A stretch of DNA of 64,000 nucleotides from Candidatus Pararuminococcus gallinarum (GTDB lineage: Bacteria; Bacillota; Clostridia; Oscillospirales; Ruminococcaceae): contig CAJFSX010000001.1 in assembly GCA_904419775.1 (NCBI GenBank), forward strand, positions 62,001 to 126,000, written 5' to 3'. Position 1 is the first letter of the stretch, and every line of letters starts with the position of its first letter. The position numbers and the translations under genes were made by a program. This document shows positions 1 to 7,812 of this stretch, piece after piece. Below the pieces are notes generated by a model. The model was given only the letters and a program-made list of their open reading frames with translations, was not told where the DNA came from and did no database searches.

Positions 1-7
1 TCTCCAG

Positions 8-36
8 TTGCACTCTTTACTATTTTATAATATAAT
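8..36 (+). promoter_or_regulatory. sigma-A type promoter
   Basis: TTGCAC at 8-13 and a perfect TATAAT at 31-36 are separated by 17 bases. This places a start of transcription near position 43, about 60 bases before the small membrane protein gene that begins at 104. Confidence 0.7.
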
Positions 37-103
37 AGTTGTAGTATCGAAATAGATAAAAACAGGTGTATTTCGTGGAGTGATATTGGGGAGGGTAACG
101 GAG

Positions 104-559
104 ATGGCAGAAAAGCCGCGCAGCAAAATTTGGATGATCGCCGCCGTCGTACTGCTTTTGTTGACCCTGGTTCCCATTATCTCCTACGCCTTAGACGACC
201 AGCTTTCGGGAGAGGACGCCCTGTCCCTGCGGGTTGCCGACGTCTATCGGATTTCGGTCCGCCATGGGGATGACTATTGGGAGGTCACCGACCCTGCCCA
301 TGTGGCCACCTTGATGGAGGAGATCCAGGCCCTTTCCTTCCAGCGGCACATCTCCCTGGATGAGACTAGGACCTTGGGCAACACCATTATCGAGGTGGAG
401 GCGCCGGGGCGGATGGAATTTATTTCAGAGGTGAACAACCGCTTTAGCCTGTATTATCACGTTCCCTTCCTTTCCTTCCTCACCACCTATTACGACGTGG
501 AGGACACCGGCCAGCTCTCAGAAATTGTTGCCCTCTCTCAAACTTTATCCGACGAATAA
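104..559 (+). CDS. membrane-anchored hypothetical protein
   Basis: Unrecognised protein of 151 residues. It has a short basic N-terminus, one hydrophobic segment at about residues 9-29, and then a polar, acidic domain of about 120 residues predicted outside the membrane. The ATG at 104 is chosen because GGGGAGGG lies eight bases upstream; an in-frame GTG at 80 has no usable ribosome binding site. It is a single-gene unit with its own promoter and a terminator immediately after the stop codon. I see no catalytic motif and no family signature, so no function is proposed. Confidence 0.7.
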   Translation: MAEKPRSKIWMIAAVVLLLLTLVPIISYALDDQLSGEDALSLRVADVYRISVRHGDDYWEVTDPAHVATLMEEIQALSFQRHISLDETRTLGNTIIEVEAPGRMEFISEVNNRFSLYYHVPFLSFLTTYYDVEDTGQLSEIVALSQTLSDE

Positions 560-590
560 AAAGCCGTGCCCGGGAAGGCACGGTTTTTTT
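557..590. terminator. bidirectional rho-independent terminator
   Basis: CCGTGCC (564-570) pairs with GGCACGG (577-583), followed by seven T on the plus strand; on the minus strand the hairpin is followed by CTTTTT. It separates the convergent small membrane protein gene and ilvN. Confidence 0.85.
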
Positions 591-606
591 GCGCTGAACA
601 CGGCGC

Positions 607-1101
607 TTATTTTTTGTTGATGGTCAGTGCCCCTTTCTGCACGGCGATCAGGCCGGTGCGGGCCACCTCCAGGATGCGGTAGGGGGTGAGCAGATCCTCC
701 AGCAGGGCGATTTGCTCGGCGGTATCGGTCATCTCCACAGTCAGAGTGGAGCGGGAGATGTCGATGATCTTGGCCCCCATAATCTTGCACAGGTCCATTA
801 CCTCGCTGCGCTGGGAAATCTCGGTCTGGATCTTAAAAAGGACCAGTTCCCGGGTCACCAGCTCCTCCTCGGGGATGGTGCGGACCTTGATAACGTCGAT
901 GAGCTTATTGAGCTGCTTTTCCACCTGCTCCACCGTGTAGTCGTTCCCCTCCACCACGATGGTCATCCGGGAAATGGTGGGGTCTTCGGTGATTCCCACC
1001 GCCAGGCTGTCAATGTTAAAGCCCCGCCGGGAAAACAGCCCCGACACCCGGGAAAGGACGCCGGAGTGGTTTTCCACCAGGACTGAAATGGTATGCTTCA
1101 T
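607..1101 (-). CDS. ilvN: acetolactate synthase regulatory (small) subunit
   Basis: Regulatory subunit of acetohydroxyacid synthase, which activates the catalytic subunit and confers valine feedback inhibition in isoleucine, valine and leucine synthesis. The 164-residue length is normal. An ACT domain occupies about residues 4-78, with the typical opening (HTISVLVENHSGVLSRVSGL) and the RRGFNIDSLAVG segment. The C-terminal half matches the ALS small-subunit domain. It starts 19 bases after the ilvB stop codon, so the two form an ilvBN operon on the minus strand that ends at the hairpin at 557-590. The family assignment is firm. Confidence 0.95.
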   Translation of the reverse strand: MKHTISVLVENHSGVLSRVSGLFSRRGFNIDSLAVGITEDPTISRMTIVVEGNDYTVEQVEKQLNKLIDVIKVRTIPEEELVTRELVLFKIQTEISQRSEVMDLCKIMGAKIIDISRSTLTVEMTDTAEQIALLEDLLTPYRILEVARTGLIAVQKGALTINKK

Positions 1102-1120
1102 CTTCTCTTCCGTCCTTTCT

Positions 1121-2743
1121 TTAGTGTGAAGGCTCGTCCGGCCGGACCAGGCACTGAAGCAGATAGGGGCCCGGATGGCGAAGCATCTCCTGGATGGCCT
1201 CTTCCGCCTGGCTCTGCTCCCGGATACTGGCGGCTTTTATGCCATAGGCCCCCGCAATCTTGATGTAATCCGGTCCGCCCTCCAGCCCTACAGCCATATA
1301 GTTGCCATGGTATAAATTCTTTTGCAGCTCCCGGATCATCCCCAGGCTGCCGTTTTTCATCAGGATAACCTTTACCGACAGGTTCTCCTGGCAGATGGTG
1401 GCCAGCTCCATCATCTGCATCTGAAAGGCGCCGTCTCCGCAGACCGCCACTACCGCCCGGCCCGGGTCGGCAAATTGGGCCCCAACTGCCGCCGGCAGGG
1501 AATAGCCCATGGTGCCCATCCCCCCTGTGGTGAGGAAACGGCCTCCCGGCCGGACATTGATGTTGTTGGCCGTCCAAATCTGGTTTTGTCCCACATCGGA
1601 GACCACCACCGCGTCATCGGGCAGGGCGGCGGAAAGCTGGCGAATCAGCTGCCGGGGATTGATATATCCCTCCCGGTCCTCCAGGTCAAAGGAAACCTCC
1701 TCCCGCCACTGGCGGACCTGGACCAGCCACTGGGAAAAGTCGGTGCCCGGCGTCATGTCGTAGAGGTGGTGGAGGATGTGCTTGGCATCTCCTACCAGGG
1801 GGATGGCGGTGCCCATATTTTTCCCGATCTCCGCCGGGTCGATATCGATATGGATTACCCGGGTCCGCTTTTCCAAAACGCCGGGAGTGGCTACCGCCCG
1901 ATCTCCCACCCGGGCGCCGATGATAATCAATAGGTCGGAGGCGTCAATGGCCCGGTTGGCCGCCCAGGTGCCATGGGTTCCCAGCATCCCAAGGTAGAGG
2001 GGATGGCCGGAGGCCATGACCCCGATGCCCATCATGGTGGACACCACCGGAATCCCGCACTTCTCCGCGTATTCCCGCAGCTCCCGCTTGGCGCCGGCCG
2101 CAATCACCCCGCCGCCGGCACAGATGACCGGCCGCTCGCTGTGGATAATGGCGTCCACCACCCGTTTCATCTGGACAATGTGCCCTTTGGTGTTGGGTTT
2201 ATACCCCCGGATGCTGACGCCGGAGGGGTAGGAAAATTCAATTTCTGTATTCTGGATGTCGATGGGCACATCGATGAGCACCGGCCCCGGCCGCCCGGTG
2301 GAAGCGATATAAAAAGCCTCCTTGAAAATCCGTGGGATCTGGGTGGCGTCCTTAATCAGGTAGCTATGTTTCACAAAAGGTTCCGCCGCGCCGGTAATGT
2401 CAGCCTCCTGGAACACATCCCGGCCCAAAAGGTCGCTCTGCACCTGGCCGGTAATGGCCACCATAGGGATAGAATCCATATAGGCGGTGGCCAGGGCGGT
2501 AATCAGGTTGGTGGCTCCGGGCCCGGAGGTGACGGCGCACACCCCCACCTTTCCAGAAATGCGGGCATAGCCGCTGGCCCCATGTCCCGCATTCTGCTCC
2601 TGCCGCACCAGCACATGGCGGACCGAGGAATGGGACAGACTATCGTAAAATGGGCAGATGGTGGCCCCTGGATAGCCGAATACGACAGATACGCCCTCGT
2701 TCTCCAAACATTTTATCATAGCCGCGGCACCTGTCATCCTCAT
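1121..2743 (-). CDS. ilvB: acetolactate synthase large (catalytic) subunit
   Basis: Thiamine-diphosphate enzyme that condenses two pyruvates to acetolactate, or pyruvate with 2-oxobutyrate, in branched-chain amino acid synthesis. It has the three-domain POX/ALS layout. The N-terminal domain carries the catalytic Glu (about residue 49, in RQEQNAGHGASGYAR). The C-terminal domain carries the GDGAFQ...N thiamine-diphosphate motif. The ATG at 2743 gives 540 residues and has GAGAGGAA seven bases upstream; the reading frame stays open farther upstream but without a ribosome binding site. It is co-transcribed with ilvN from the promoter at 2862-2891. I saw no T-box or leucine-rich leader peptide in the roughly 110-base leader. 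Confidence 0.95.
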   Translation of the reverse strand: MRMTGAAAMIKCLENEGVSVVFGYPGATICPFYDSLSHSSVRHVLVRQEQNAGHGASGYARISGKVGVCAVTSGPGATNLITALATAYMDSIPMVAITGQVQSDLLGRDVFQEADITGAAEPFVKHSYLIKDATQIPRIFKEAFYIASTGRPGPVLIDVPIDIQNTEIEFSYPSGVSIRGYKPNTKGHIVQMKRVVDAIIHSERPVICAGGGVIAAGAKRELREYAEKCGIPVVSTMMGIGVMASGHPLYLGMLGTHGTWAANRAIDASDLLIIIGARVGDRAVATPGVLEKRTRVIHIDIDPAEIGKNMGTAIPLVGDAKHILHHLYDMTPGTDFSQWLVQVRQWREEVSFDLEDREGYINPRQLIRQLSAALPDDAVVVSDVGQNQIWTANNINVRPGGRFLTTGGMGTMGYSLPAAVGAQFADPGRAVVAVCGDGAFQMQMMELATICQENLSVKVILMKNGSLGMIRELQKNLYHGNYMAVGLEGGPDYIKIAGAYGIKAASIREQSQAEEAIQEMLRHPGPYLLQCLVRPDEPSH

Positions 2744-2861
2744 CTGCAATTCCTCTCTTTCCTGCTGCCGTTTTTCCCCGCTCTCAACAGGCGCAAATCG
2801 GGCAAGGCCCATCCAAAACCTGTGGAGCCAGGATTATTTCCGACAGTTAAAGTTGTAAATA

Positions 2862-2891
2862 ATTATACGATTGTGGGCGGCGCCCCGTCAA
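2862..2891 (-). promoter_or_regulatory. promoter of ilvBN
   Basis: Read on the minus strand, TTGACG (2891-2886), an 18-base spacer and TATAAT (2867-2862) point into ilvB. Transcription would start near 2855, giving a leader of about 110 bases. Confidence 0.75.
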
Positions 2892-2945
2892 CTCTTTTTT
2901 CAGCCCCGCCCCATTTGCAGAAAAAGGCAAAAAAAGGGAAAGAAA

Positions 2946-2974
2946 TTGACACTATAGGAAGAGGAGGGTAAAAT
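2946..2974 (+). promoter_or_regulatory. strong sigma-A promoter of the BtuF-like gene
   Basis: TTGACA at 2946-2951, a 17-base spacer and TAAAAT at 2969-2974. Start of transcription is expected near 2981, leaving a leader of about 180 bases before the GTG start at 3161. This is back to back with the ilvBN promoter. Confidence 0.75.
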
Positions 2975-2996
2975 AAGAAACAATATCATGCACTTA

Positions 2997-3075
2997 GGTA
3001 GGTGTTGTGTCTTTTTTAGCGCCCCCTTTGGAGGCGCTTTTGTGACCCATCAGCAATCGATGGGTTCCACCTTCC
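2997..3075 (+). promoter_or_regulatory. candidate structured leader RNA (three-way junction)
   Basis: Three helices can be drawn by eye. A closing stem pairs GGTAGGTG (2997-3004) with CACCTTCC (3068-3075), with one U-U mismatch. A second stem pairs AGCGCC (3018-3023) with GGCGCT (3033-3038). A third pairs ACCCATC (3045-3051) with GATGGGT (3059-3065). The element starts about 16 bases after the predicted transcription start and lies entirely in the leader of the BtuF-like gene. I do not recognise it. It lacks the B12-box sequence of cobalamin riboswitches, and it is not followed by a clear terminator before the gene. It could instead be a small RNA. Confidence 0.45.
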
Positions 3076-3160
3076 AGCCATATTTATCCTTTCTATTTCC
3101 GCCTGTTAGGGGCTAGGAAATTCTGTCATTCCAGTGGAGCAGCTGACAAGGAGGTGTCCT

Positions 3161-4096
3161 GTGAAACGGTTAGTCAATATATTACTTTGCGTCATTTTGT
3201 TAATTAACTTTACTTCTTGTAATAATCCCGAAGAAGATCCCTCCTCAACGGCGGCTCCTCCCACCACCTCCTCCCAAGAAGAATATCCCTATGAGGTAGA
3301 TGAAAGCACCGTGGTCCGGAGCGAACCTCTCCGGGTGGCTTCCCTCTCCCCCTCCCTCACCGAAATCGTCTATACCCTGGGGTATGGGGATAAGCTGGTG
3401 GCGGTCAGCGACAGCTGTGATTATCCCCCCCAGACAGACGATCTCCCCGCGGTGGGATCCATCCGCACCCCTGATCTGGAGCAGCTGGAGGAAATCTCCC
3501 CCGACTACCTCCTTGTATCCTCCGGCCTGCTGGAAGACGATCTTGCCCAAATCCAGCGGATGGGAATTGTGGTGGTAAAAATTCCCCCGGCTGATTCTTT
3601 GTGGGATCTCCGCCGGGTTTATCAGACCCTGGGCGCTGTCCTGGGAGGCCGGATCACCGGAGCACAGAAGGGGGTAGACCTCTACTCCATCATGGCCACC
3701 CGGATTTTCGAACTGCGCACCGTCCTTAAGCGGGCGGGGAAGAGCTGCTACCTGATCCGGATGCTGGACAACACCGTGGCCACCGGAGACACCTTCGCCG
3801 GGGATATCCTCCACCAGATGGGCCTGATTAATCTGGCGGAGGATTCCACCGGCTGGGCTCTCGCCGCTGACGAGGTGGAACAGACCAACCCCGATATCCT
3901 GTTTGTGGACAAATCGGTGGATGTGGAGCTGGTCAAACTCTGCCCCCTCTATCAAAATTCCAACGCTGTCAAGAATGATGCCGTCTACCAGGTGGACATG
4001 CTCCTTTTTGAGCGGCAGAGCAAGCGGATGATGCAGGAGCTAGAGGTGATGGCCCTGCTGGCCTACCCGGAAGGGTTCCAGGGCTCCGCTACCTAA
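3161..4096 (+). CDS. BtuF-like cobalamin/iron-chelate binding lipoprotein
   Basis: Solute-binding lipoprotein of an ABC importer, 311 residues. A signal peptide ends in a lipobox-like FTSC with the acylated Cys at residue 20, followed by a low-complexity Ser/Thr/Pro/Glu linker to about residue 55. Then comes the TroA/BtuF-type fold, opening with RVASLSPSLTEIVYTLG and the CDYP motif (86-89) typical of vitamin B12 binders. The GTG start at 3161 has AAGGAGGT five bases upstream. No permease or ATPase gene is adjacent, so the transporter must be elsewhere. Cobalamin is the best-supported ligand by motif, but a siderophore cannot be excluded. Confidence 0.8.
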   Translation: MKRLVNILLCVILLINFTSCNNPEEDPSSTAAPPTTSSQEEYPYEVDESTVVRSEPLRVASLSPSLTEIVYTLGYGDKLVAVSDSCDYPPQTDDLPAVGSIRTPDLEQLEEISPDYLLVSSGLLEDDLAQIQRMGIVVVKIPPADSLWDLRRVYQTLGAVLGGRITGAQKGVDLYSIMATRIFELRTVLKRAGKSCYLIRMLDNTVATGDTFAGDILHQMGLINLAEDSTGWALAADEVEQTNPDILFVDKSVDVELVKLCPLYQNSNAVKNDAVYQVDMLLFERQSKRMMQELEVMALLAYPEGFQGSAT

Positions 4097-4103
4097 AGAT
4101 AAT

Positions 4104-4136
4104 AAACCCCGCCCTCTTTCGGGAGAGCGGGGTTTT
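4104..4136. terminator. rho-independent terminator between convergent genes
   Basis: AACCCCGC and GCGGGGTT form a stem around a short interior, followed by TTTTCTGT on the plus strand. It lies just after the BtuF-like gene and also follows the alr stop codon on the minus strand. Confidence 0.85.
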
Positions 4137-4151
4137 CTGTAGGAAATTCTC

Positions 4152-5348
4152 TTATTTTCGGTAAGGGTTGATGTAATCCACCACCCCTACCTGTTTGCCG
4201 TCTTTCAGATAGACCCGGGGCACCCGCTTTCCAATGAGGCAGACCACCTCATAGCCAATGGTGCCGCACAATGCTCCTACCTCATTGATGTCGATCTCAT
4301 TGCCCTGGCCGTCCCGGCCCAGGAGGGTGACCACATCCCCATCCTGTACACCGGGGATGTCGGTGACGTCCAGCATAATCTGATCCATGCATACCCGGCC
4401 CACCACCGGCGCCTTCTTCCCCCGAACCAGGGCATAGGCCCTGCCCCCCAGCATCCGGTTGTAGCCGTCGGCGTAGCCGATGGGTACGGTGGCAATCCGG
4501 GAGGGCCGGGCGCTGGTAAATTTCCGCCCATAGCTGACGGTGGTCCCCTCAGGGATCTCCTTGACCATGGAGATGATGGATTTGAGGCTCATGGCCTGGC
4601 GCAGATCCAGATCCCGGCGCAGCTCGTCGGAAGGCTTCAGGCCGTAGCAGATAATGCCCGGACGCACCATATCCAGGTGCATCTGGGGATAGCTGATGAC
4701 CCCGGCGCTGTTGCAGCAGTGGCGCAGGGGGAAGGTGATCCCCCGCCCCTCCAGGGCCTCCACCACCGCCATGAACCGGGAAAACTGTCTCTCTGTGTAC
4801 TCCACCGACCCATCGCTGAGCTCATCGGACACGGCAAAGTGGGTAAAAATCCCTGTAGGGTGCAGATGGGGCAGGCGGCAAGCGGCCGCAATCTGCTCCG
4901 CCGCTTTGTCAATACCCCCGGTGCAGGGGAAACCGATCCGGGTCATGCCGGTGTCCACCTTCACATGGACATCCACCTGAACCCTGGCCTCCACCGCCGC
5001 CTGGCTCAGCTGCACAGCGTATTCGGGGGAAAACAGCGCCTGGGTAATCCGGTATTTGGCCAGGGTCTCCACCCATTCCACCGGCGTGGCCCCAAAGATG
5101 AGAATCGGGCTGGTAATGCCCGCCTCTCTGAGGCCCACGCCTTCCTCCACATTGGAGATGCCGAACCAATCCACCCCGTCCTGCTGCATCTGCAAAGCCA
5201 CGGTTTTATCCCCGTGGCCATAGGCGTCGGCCTTCACCACTCCCAGCAGCTTACAGTCCGGAGCCAGGAGGGACCGGATAGATTTGACATTATGTGAAAT
5301 GCAGTCCAGGTCGATTTCGGCCCAGGTGCGCTTGAGATAGTTGTACAT
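4152..5348 (-). CDS. alr: alanine racemase
   Basis: Pyridoxal-phosphate enzyme that interconverts L- and D-alanine, supplying D-alanine for peptidoglycan. The cofactor Lys is residue 39 in the VVKADAYGHG motif. The second catalytic region (IGYADGYNR) and the C-terminal beta domain (GRVCMDQIMLDVT) are intact. At 398 residues the length is slightly above the usual 370-390. The ATG at 5348 is preferred because AAGGAATGAGG lies just upstream and the protein then begins with the usual RTWAEIDLD strand; the open frame extends 25 codons farther upstream without a ribosome binding site. It lies 101 bases downstream of the nitroreductase gene on the same strand. Confidence 0.95.
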   Translation of the reverse strand: MYNYLKRTWAEIDLDCISHNVKSIRSLLAPDCKLLGVVKADAYGHGDKTVALQMQQDGVDWFGISNVEEGVGLREAGITSPILIFGATPVEWVETLAKYRITQALFSPEYAVQLSQAAVEARVQVDVHVKVDTGMTRIGFPCTGGIDKAAEQIAAACRLPHLHPTGIFTHFAVSDELSDGSVEYTERQFSRFMAVVEALEGRGITFPLRHCCNSAGVISYPQMHLDMVRPGIICYGLKPSDELRRDLDLRQAMSLKSIISMVKEIPEGTTVSYGRKFTSARPSRIATVPIGYADGYNRMLGGRAYALVRGKKAPVVGRVCMDQIMLDVTDIPGVQDGDVVTLLGRDGQGNEIDINEVGALCGTIGYEVVCLIGKRVPRVYLKDGKQVGVVDYINPYRK

Positions 5349-5449
5349 ATCCTCATTCCTTCTTGTTGGCATTGCAAAACCTGCTTCCCTATCATACACG
5401 AGCCCAGGCAAAAAGAAAAGCATATTTTGCGGGCCGGGAGCAGGGCATA

Positions 5450-6043
5450 TTAGTCTTTGGGCTCAAAGGGGAGGATCACATCCTCCAGCCGGCGCTTGGG
5501 GATGTGAAGGTATCCTTCCCGGTCCCGGTAGAATTCGGTGGCGTCGGTGCGGTTGATATAATCTAAGAAGATCCGCTCGTTGGGCTTGCCCAGCGCCAGG
5601 ATCAGCACCGGGTCATACCATTTTTCCAGCCGCAGCTCCCGGGCCAGGGCGGCCTTGTCGAAATTGGCGATCATACAGCCGCCCAGGCCCTGTTCCACCG
5701 CCGCCAGCATCATGGTCTGGGCGGAAATGCCAATGTCGATCCACATCATCTCGTCTTCCGGCATCAGCCCCTTGTCGGCGATGAGCACAATGTAGGCCAT
5801 GGGTTTCTGGCCCTCCCGGGGCCCGTCATAGCCTCTCAGCAGCACGTTCCAATTGATGGCGGGGAAAATTTTCTGGTTCTTCCGCTCGGTACAGCTGATC
5901 ACATACCGCAGGGGCTGGATGTTCAGGCAGGAAGGCGCGTACCGGGCGGCGTCCACCAGGCTTTCCAACAGCTCGTAGGGGACGGCCGCGCTCTGGTTAA
6001 AGCAGGTATAGCTTCTGTTTTGCTTGGATAAATCCCGGATCAT
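5450..6043 (-). CDS. nitroreductase family FMN protein
   Basis: FMN-dependent NAD(P)H oxidoreductase of the nitroreductase superfamily, 197 residues. The N-terminal FMN-phosphate contact region (SKQNRSYTCF) and the APSCLNIQPLRYVI segment are typical. The central GISAQTMMLAAVEQGLGGCM helix and GLGGC turn match the family's flavin-binding core. The ATG at 6043 is preceded by GTGAGGAAG. The physiological substrate cannot be told from sequence. It may be co-transcribed with alr. Confidence 0.85.
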   Translation of the reverse strand: MIRDLSKQNRSYTCFNQSAAVPYELLESLVDAARYAPSCLNIQPLRYVISCTERKNQKIFPAINWNVLLRGYDGPREGQKPMAYIVLIADKGLMPEDEMMWIDIGISAQTMMLAAVEQGLGGCMIANFDKAALARELRLEKWYDPVLILALGKPNERIFLDYINRTDATEFYRDREGYLHIPKRRLEDVILPFEPKD

Positions 6044-6244
6044 CTTCCTCACCTTCCCTTGATTGGGGCGGCTTATCCGCCCATCCTCTGTTTTTCCTCC
6101 CACCTCTGGCGGCAGAGGCTATAAATAATATTTACTATACCAAAAAAATAGGATTTTTTCAATTGTCCCTGGTATCCCCAGGATGTATAATATGAAAACT
6201 TTTCTTAACATTGACCGCCTTTGCTGGATTTTTTAGCCAAAGTG

Positions 6245-6265
6245 CTCTATACTAGTGGTATAGAG
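6245..6265. promoter_or_regulatory. perfect inverted-repeat operator overlapping a promoter
   Basis: CTCTATAC (6245-6252), a five-base centre and GTATAGAG (6258-6265) form a perfect 8-base inverted repeat. A TATACT -10 element (6248-6253) sits inside it. It lies about 50 bases upstream of the permease gene. The shape suggests a dimeric repressor site of the GntR or TetR kind, but no regulator gene is adjacent. Confidence 0.5.
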
Positions 6266-6312
6266 TAGGACAACCCGTCCCTAAAAACGCGAAAAGTGAG
6301 GTGTTCCATCCG

Positions 6313-7674
6313 TTGAAATTCCGCTGGAACCATCGATATACATCCCGGACCATTTCTAATATCATCGTCCTTGCCGCCGGTGTTCTGATTTTTCTTTTCT
6401 TTTGGAACCTGGGCTCCGTCATGAGCGGCCTTCAAAGGCTGCTTAGCATCCTTACCCCCTTTTTCATCGGCTTCTTTATCGCCTACATCCTCAATACTCC
6501 CATGAACTTTTTCGAGCGGATCTACGGCCGGCTCCTGGAGAAAAATAAGCCTCACAAAAAACTCAAGCGCAATCTGGCCGTCATCACCGCTTATTTGGTG
6601 GCCTTGGCCGTATTGGTCACCTTGTTTTCCTTTATCCTCCCCCAACTGGTCAGTAGCGTTTATAGCCTGGCCCGCAGCGTTCCCGGCTATGTGGATCATC
6701 TCACCGAATGGTTCGGTAAGTTTCTGGCTGAACAGCCGGAAATCAGCGCTCTTGTCTCCAAATTTATGATGTCGGGCGAAGAAATCATGACCAAGGCGCT
6801 GGAACTTGTCAACATGGCCCTGCCCAGGGTTCTGGATTTCTCTGTCTCCCTGGGGTCGGGGCTGGCCAACTTTTTCCTGGGTTTGGTTGTCTCCTTTTAT
6901 ATGCTGGTCAACAAGGAAAAATTTTGCGCCCAGGTCAAAAAGGTACTCTATGCCTTCCTGCCCCGGAAATTTATGGACGGCGCTGTCAATTTGGCCCGTC
7001 ACAGCCATCAGATCTTCATCGGCTTTATCACCGGCAAGCTCATTGACGGCCTGCTGGTAGGCGTGGTCTGCTTTGTCTGTCTAAGCCTTTTCCGCTGGCC
7101 CTATCCGCTGCTGGTGGCGGTGATTATGGGAGTGTGCAGCCTGATTCCCTTCTTCGGCGCCATCATCGGCGCCATCATCTCCACCTTGATTATTTTGATG
7201 GTCAACCCTCTTCAGGCTATCTTCTTTGTCATCTTTATTGTTGTCCTCCAACAGATTGACGGCAACATTATTGAACCTAAAATTTCCGGCAGCAAAACCG
7301 GCCTTCCCGCCTTTTGGGCCCTGCTGGCCATCATTTTAGCCGGCGGCCAGTTTGGCTTTCTCGGCATGCTCCTGGGGATTCCGGTCTTTGCCGTCCTTTA
7401 CTCTATCATCCGGGGTGTCACCGAAAAGCGGCTGGAAAAGCAGGGGATGCCCTGGCGCACCAAAGACTATGAAGCAGAGCCCCAGGAAATCCATCTGGGC
7501 AGCGGCAAAAGTGTGAAAATTCCTTTCATCCACATAGGAAAGTGGGGAAACAAGGAAGTTTATCCTCCGCCTCAGCCCCATGATGAGGAGGGAGAAACCG
7601 AGGAAGCTCCTTCCCGCACCGAACCCTATCCGGCCCCTTGGGAGGATCAGCCTGAGGAGGACGAGAAAAAATAG
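6313..7674 (+). CDS. AI-2E family transporter
   Basis: Polytopic membrane protein of the AI-2E/UPF0118 exporter family, about 453 residues. Pairs of hydrophobic segments occur near residues 18-37 and 42-67, then near 95-118. After a soluble stretch there is a cluster of long hydrophobic helices between about 180 and 365, including the family-typical NIIEPKISGSKTGLPAFW segment. The last 90 residues are polar, Glu/Pro-rich and cytoplasmic. The TTG at 6313 is preferred over the GTG at 6301 because AGTGAGGTG lies nine bases before it. Some relatives export AI-2; others are Na+/H+ antiporters, so the substrate is open. It has a palindromic operator upstream and a terminator formed at its stop codon. 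Confidence 0.85.
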   Translation: MKFRWNHRYTSRTISNIIVLAAGVLIFLFFWNLGSVMSGLQRLLSILTPFFIGFFIAYILNTPMNFFERIYGRLLEKNKPHKKLKRNLAVITAYLVALAVLVTLFSFILPQLVSSVYSLARSVPGYVDHLTEWFGKFLAEQPEISALVSKFMMSGEEIMTKALELVNMALPRVLDFSVSLGSGLANFFLGLVVSFYMLVNKEKFCAQVKKVLYAFLPRKFMDGAVNLARHSHQIFIGFITGKLIDGLLVGVVCFVCLSLFRWPYPLLVAVIMGVCSLIPFFGAIIGAIISTLIILMVNPLQAIFFVIFIVVLQQIDGNIIEPKISGSKTGLPAFWALLAIILAGGQFGFLGMLLGIPVFAVLYSIIRGVTEKRLEKQGMPWRTKDYEAEPQEIHLGSGKSVKIPFIHIGKWGNKEVYPPPQPHDEEGETEEAPSRTEPYPAPWEDQPEEDEKK

Positions 7675-7697
7675 CAGCTTTGGCTGCTATTTTTTGT
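7669..7697 (+). terminator. rho-independent terminator
   Basis: AAATAGCAGC (7669-7678) pairs with GCTGCTATTT (7683-7692) and is followed by further T. The stop codon of the permease gene is inside the stem. Confidence 0.85.
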
Positions 7698-7714
7698 CCT
7701 TTCCTCTCCAAAGC

Positions 7715-7743
7715 TTGCTTCCCAGGGCGGGAAGGACTATAAT
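7715..7743 (+). promoter_or_regulatory. promoter of the iron alcohol dehydrogenase gene
   Basis: TTGCTT at 7715-7720, a 17-base spacer and TATAAT at 7738-7743, about 60 bases upstream of the ATG at 7813. Confidence 0.65.
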
Positions 7744-7812
7744 AGAGGGGAACATCCCGTCTTCGGCCCATAGCTGGGCGAAGGCCATCCATAGAGAGGA
7801 GATCGGTTATCC

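Noticed and set aside
2744-2855. T-box or leader-peptide attenuator upstream of ilvB
   Set aside because: No T-box sequence, no short frame rich in Leu, Ile or Val codons and no terminator/antiterminator pair were found.
2997-3133. Cobalamin riboswitch upstream of the BtuF-like gene
   Set aside because: The context would fit, but the conserved B12 box and the multi-stem core of that class are not present.
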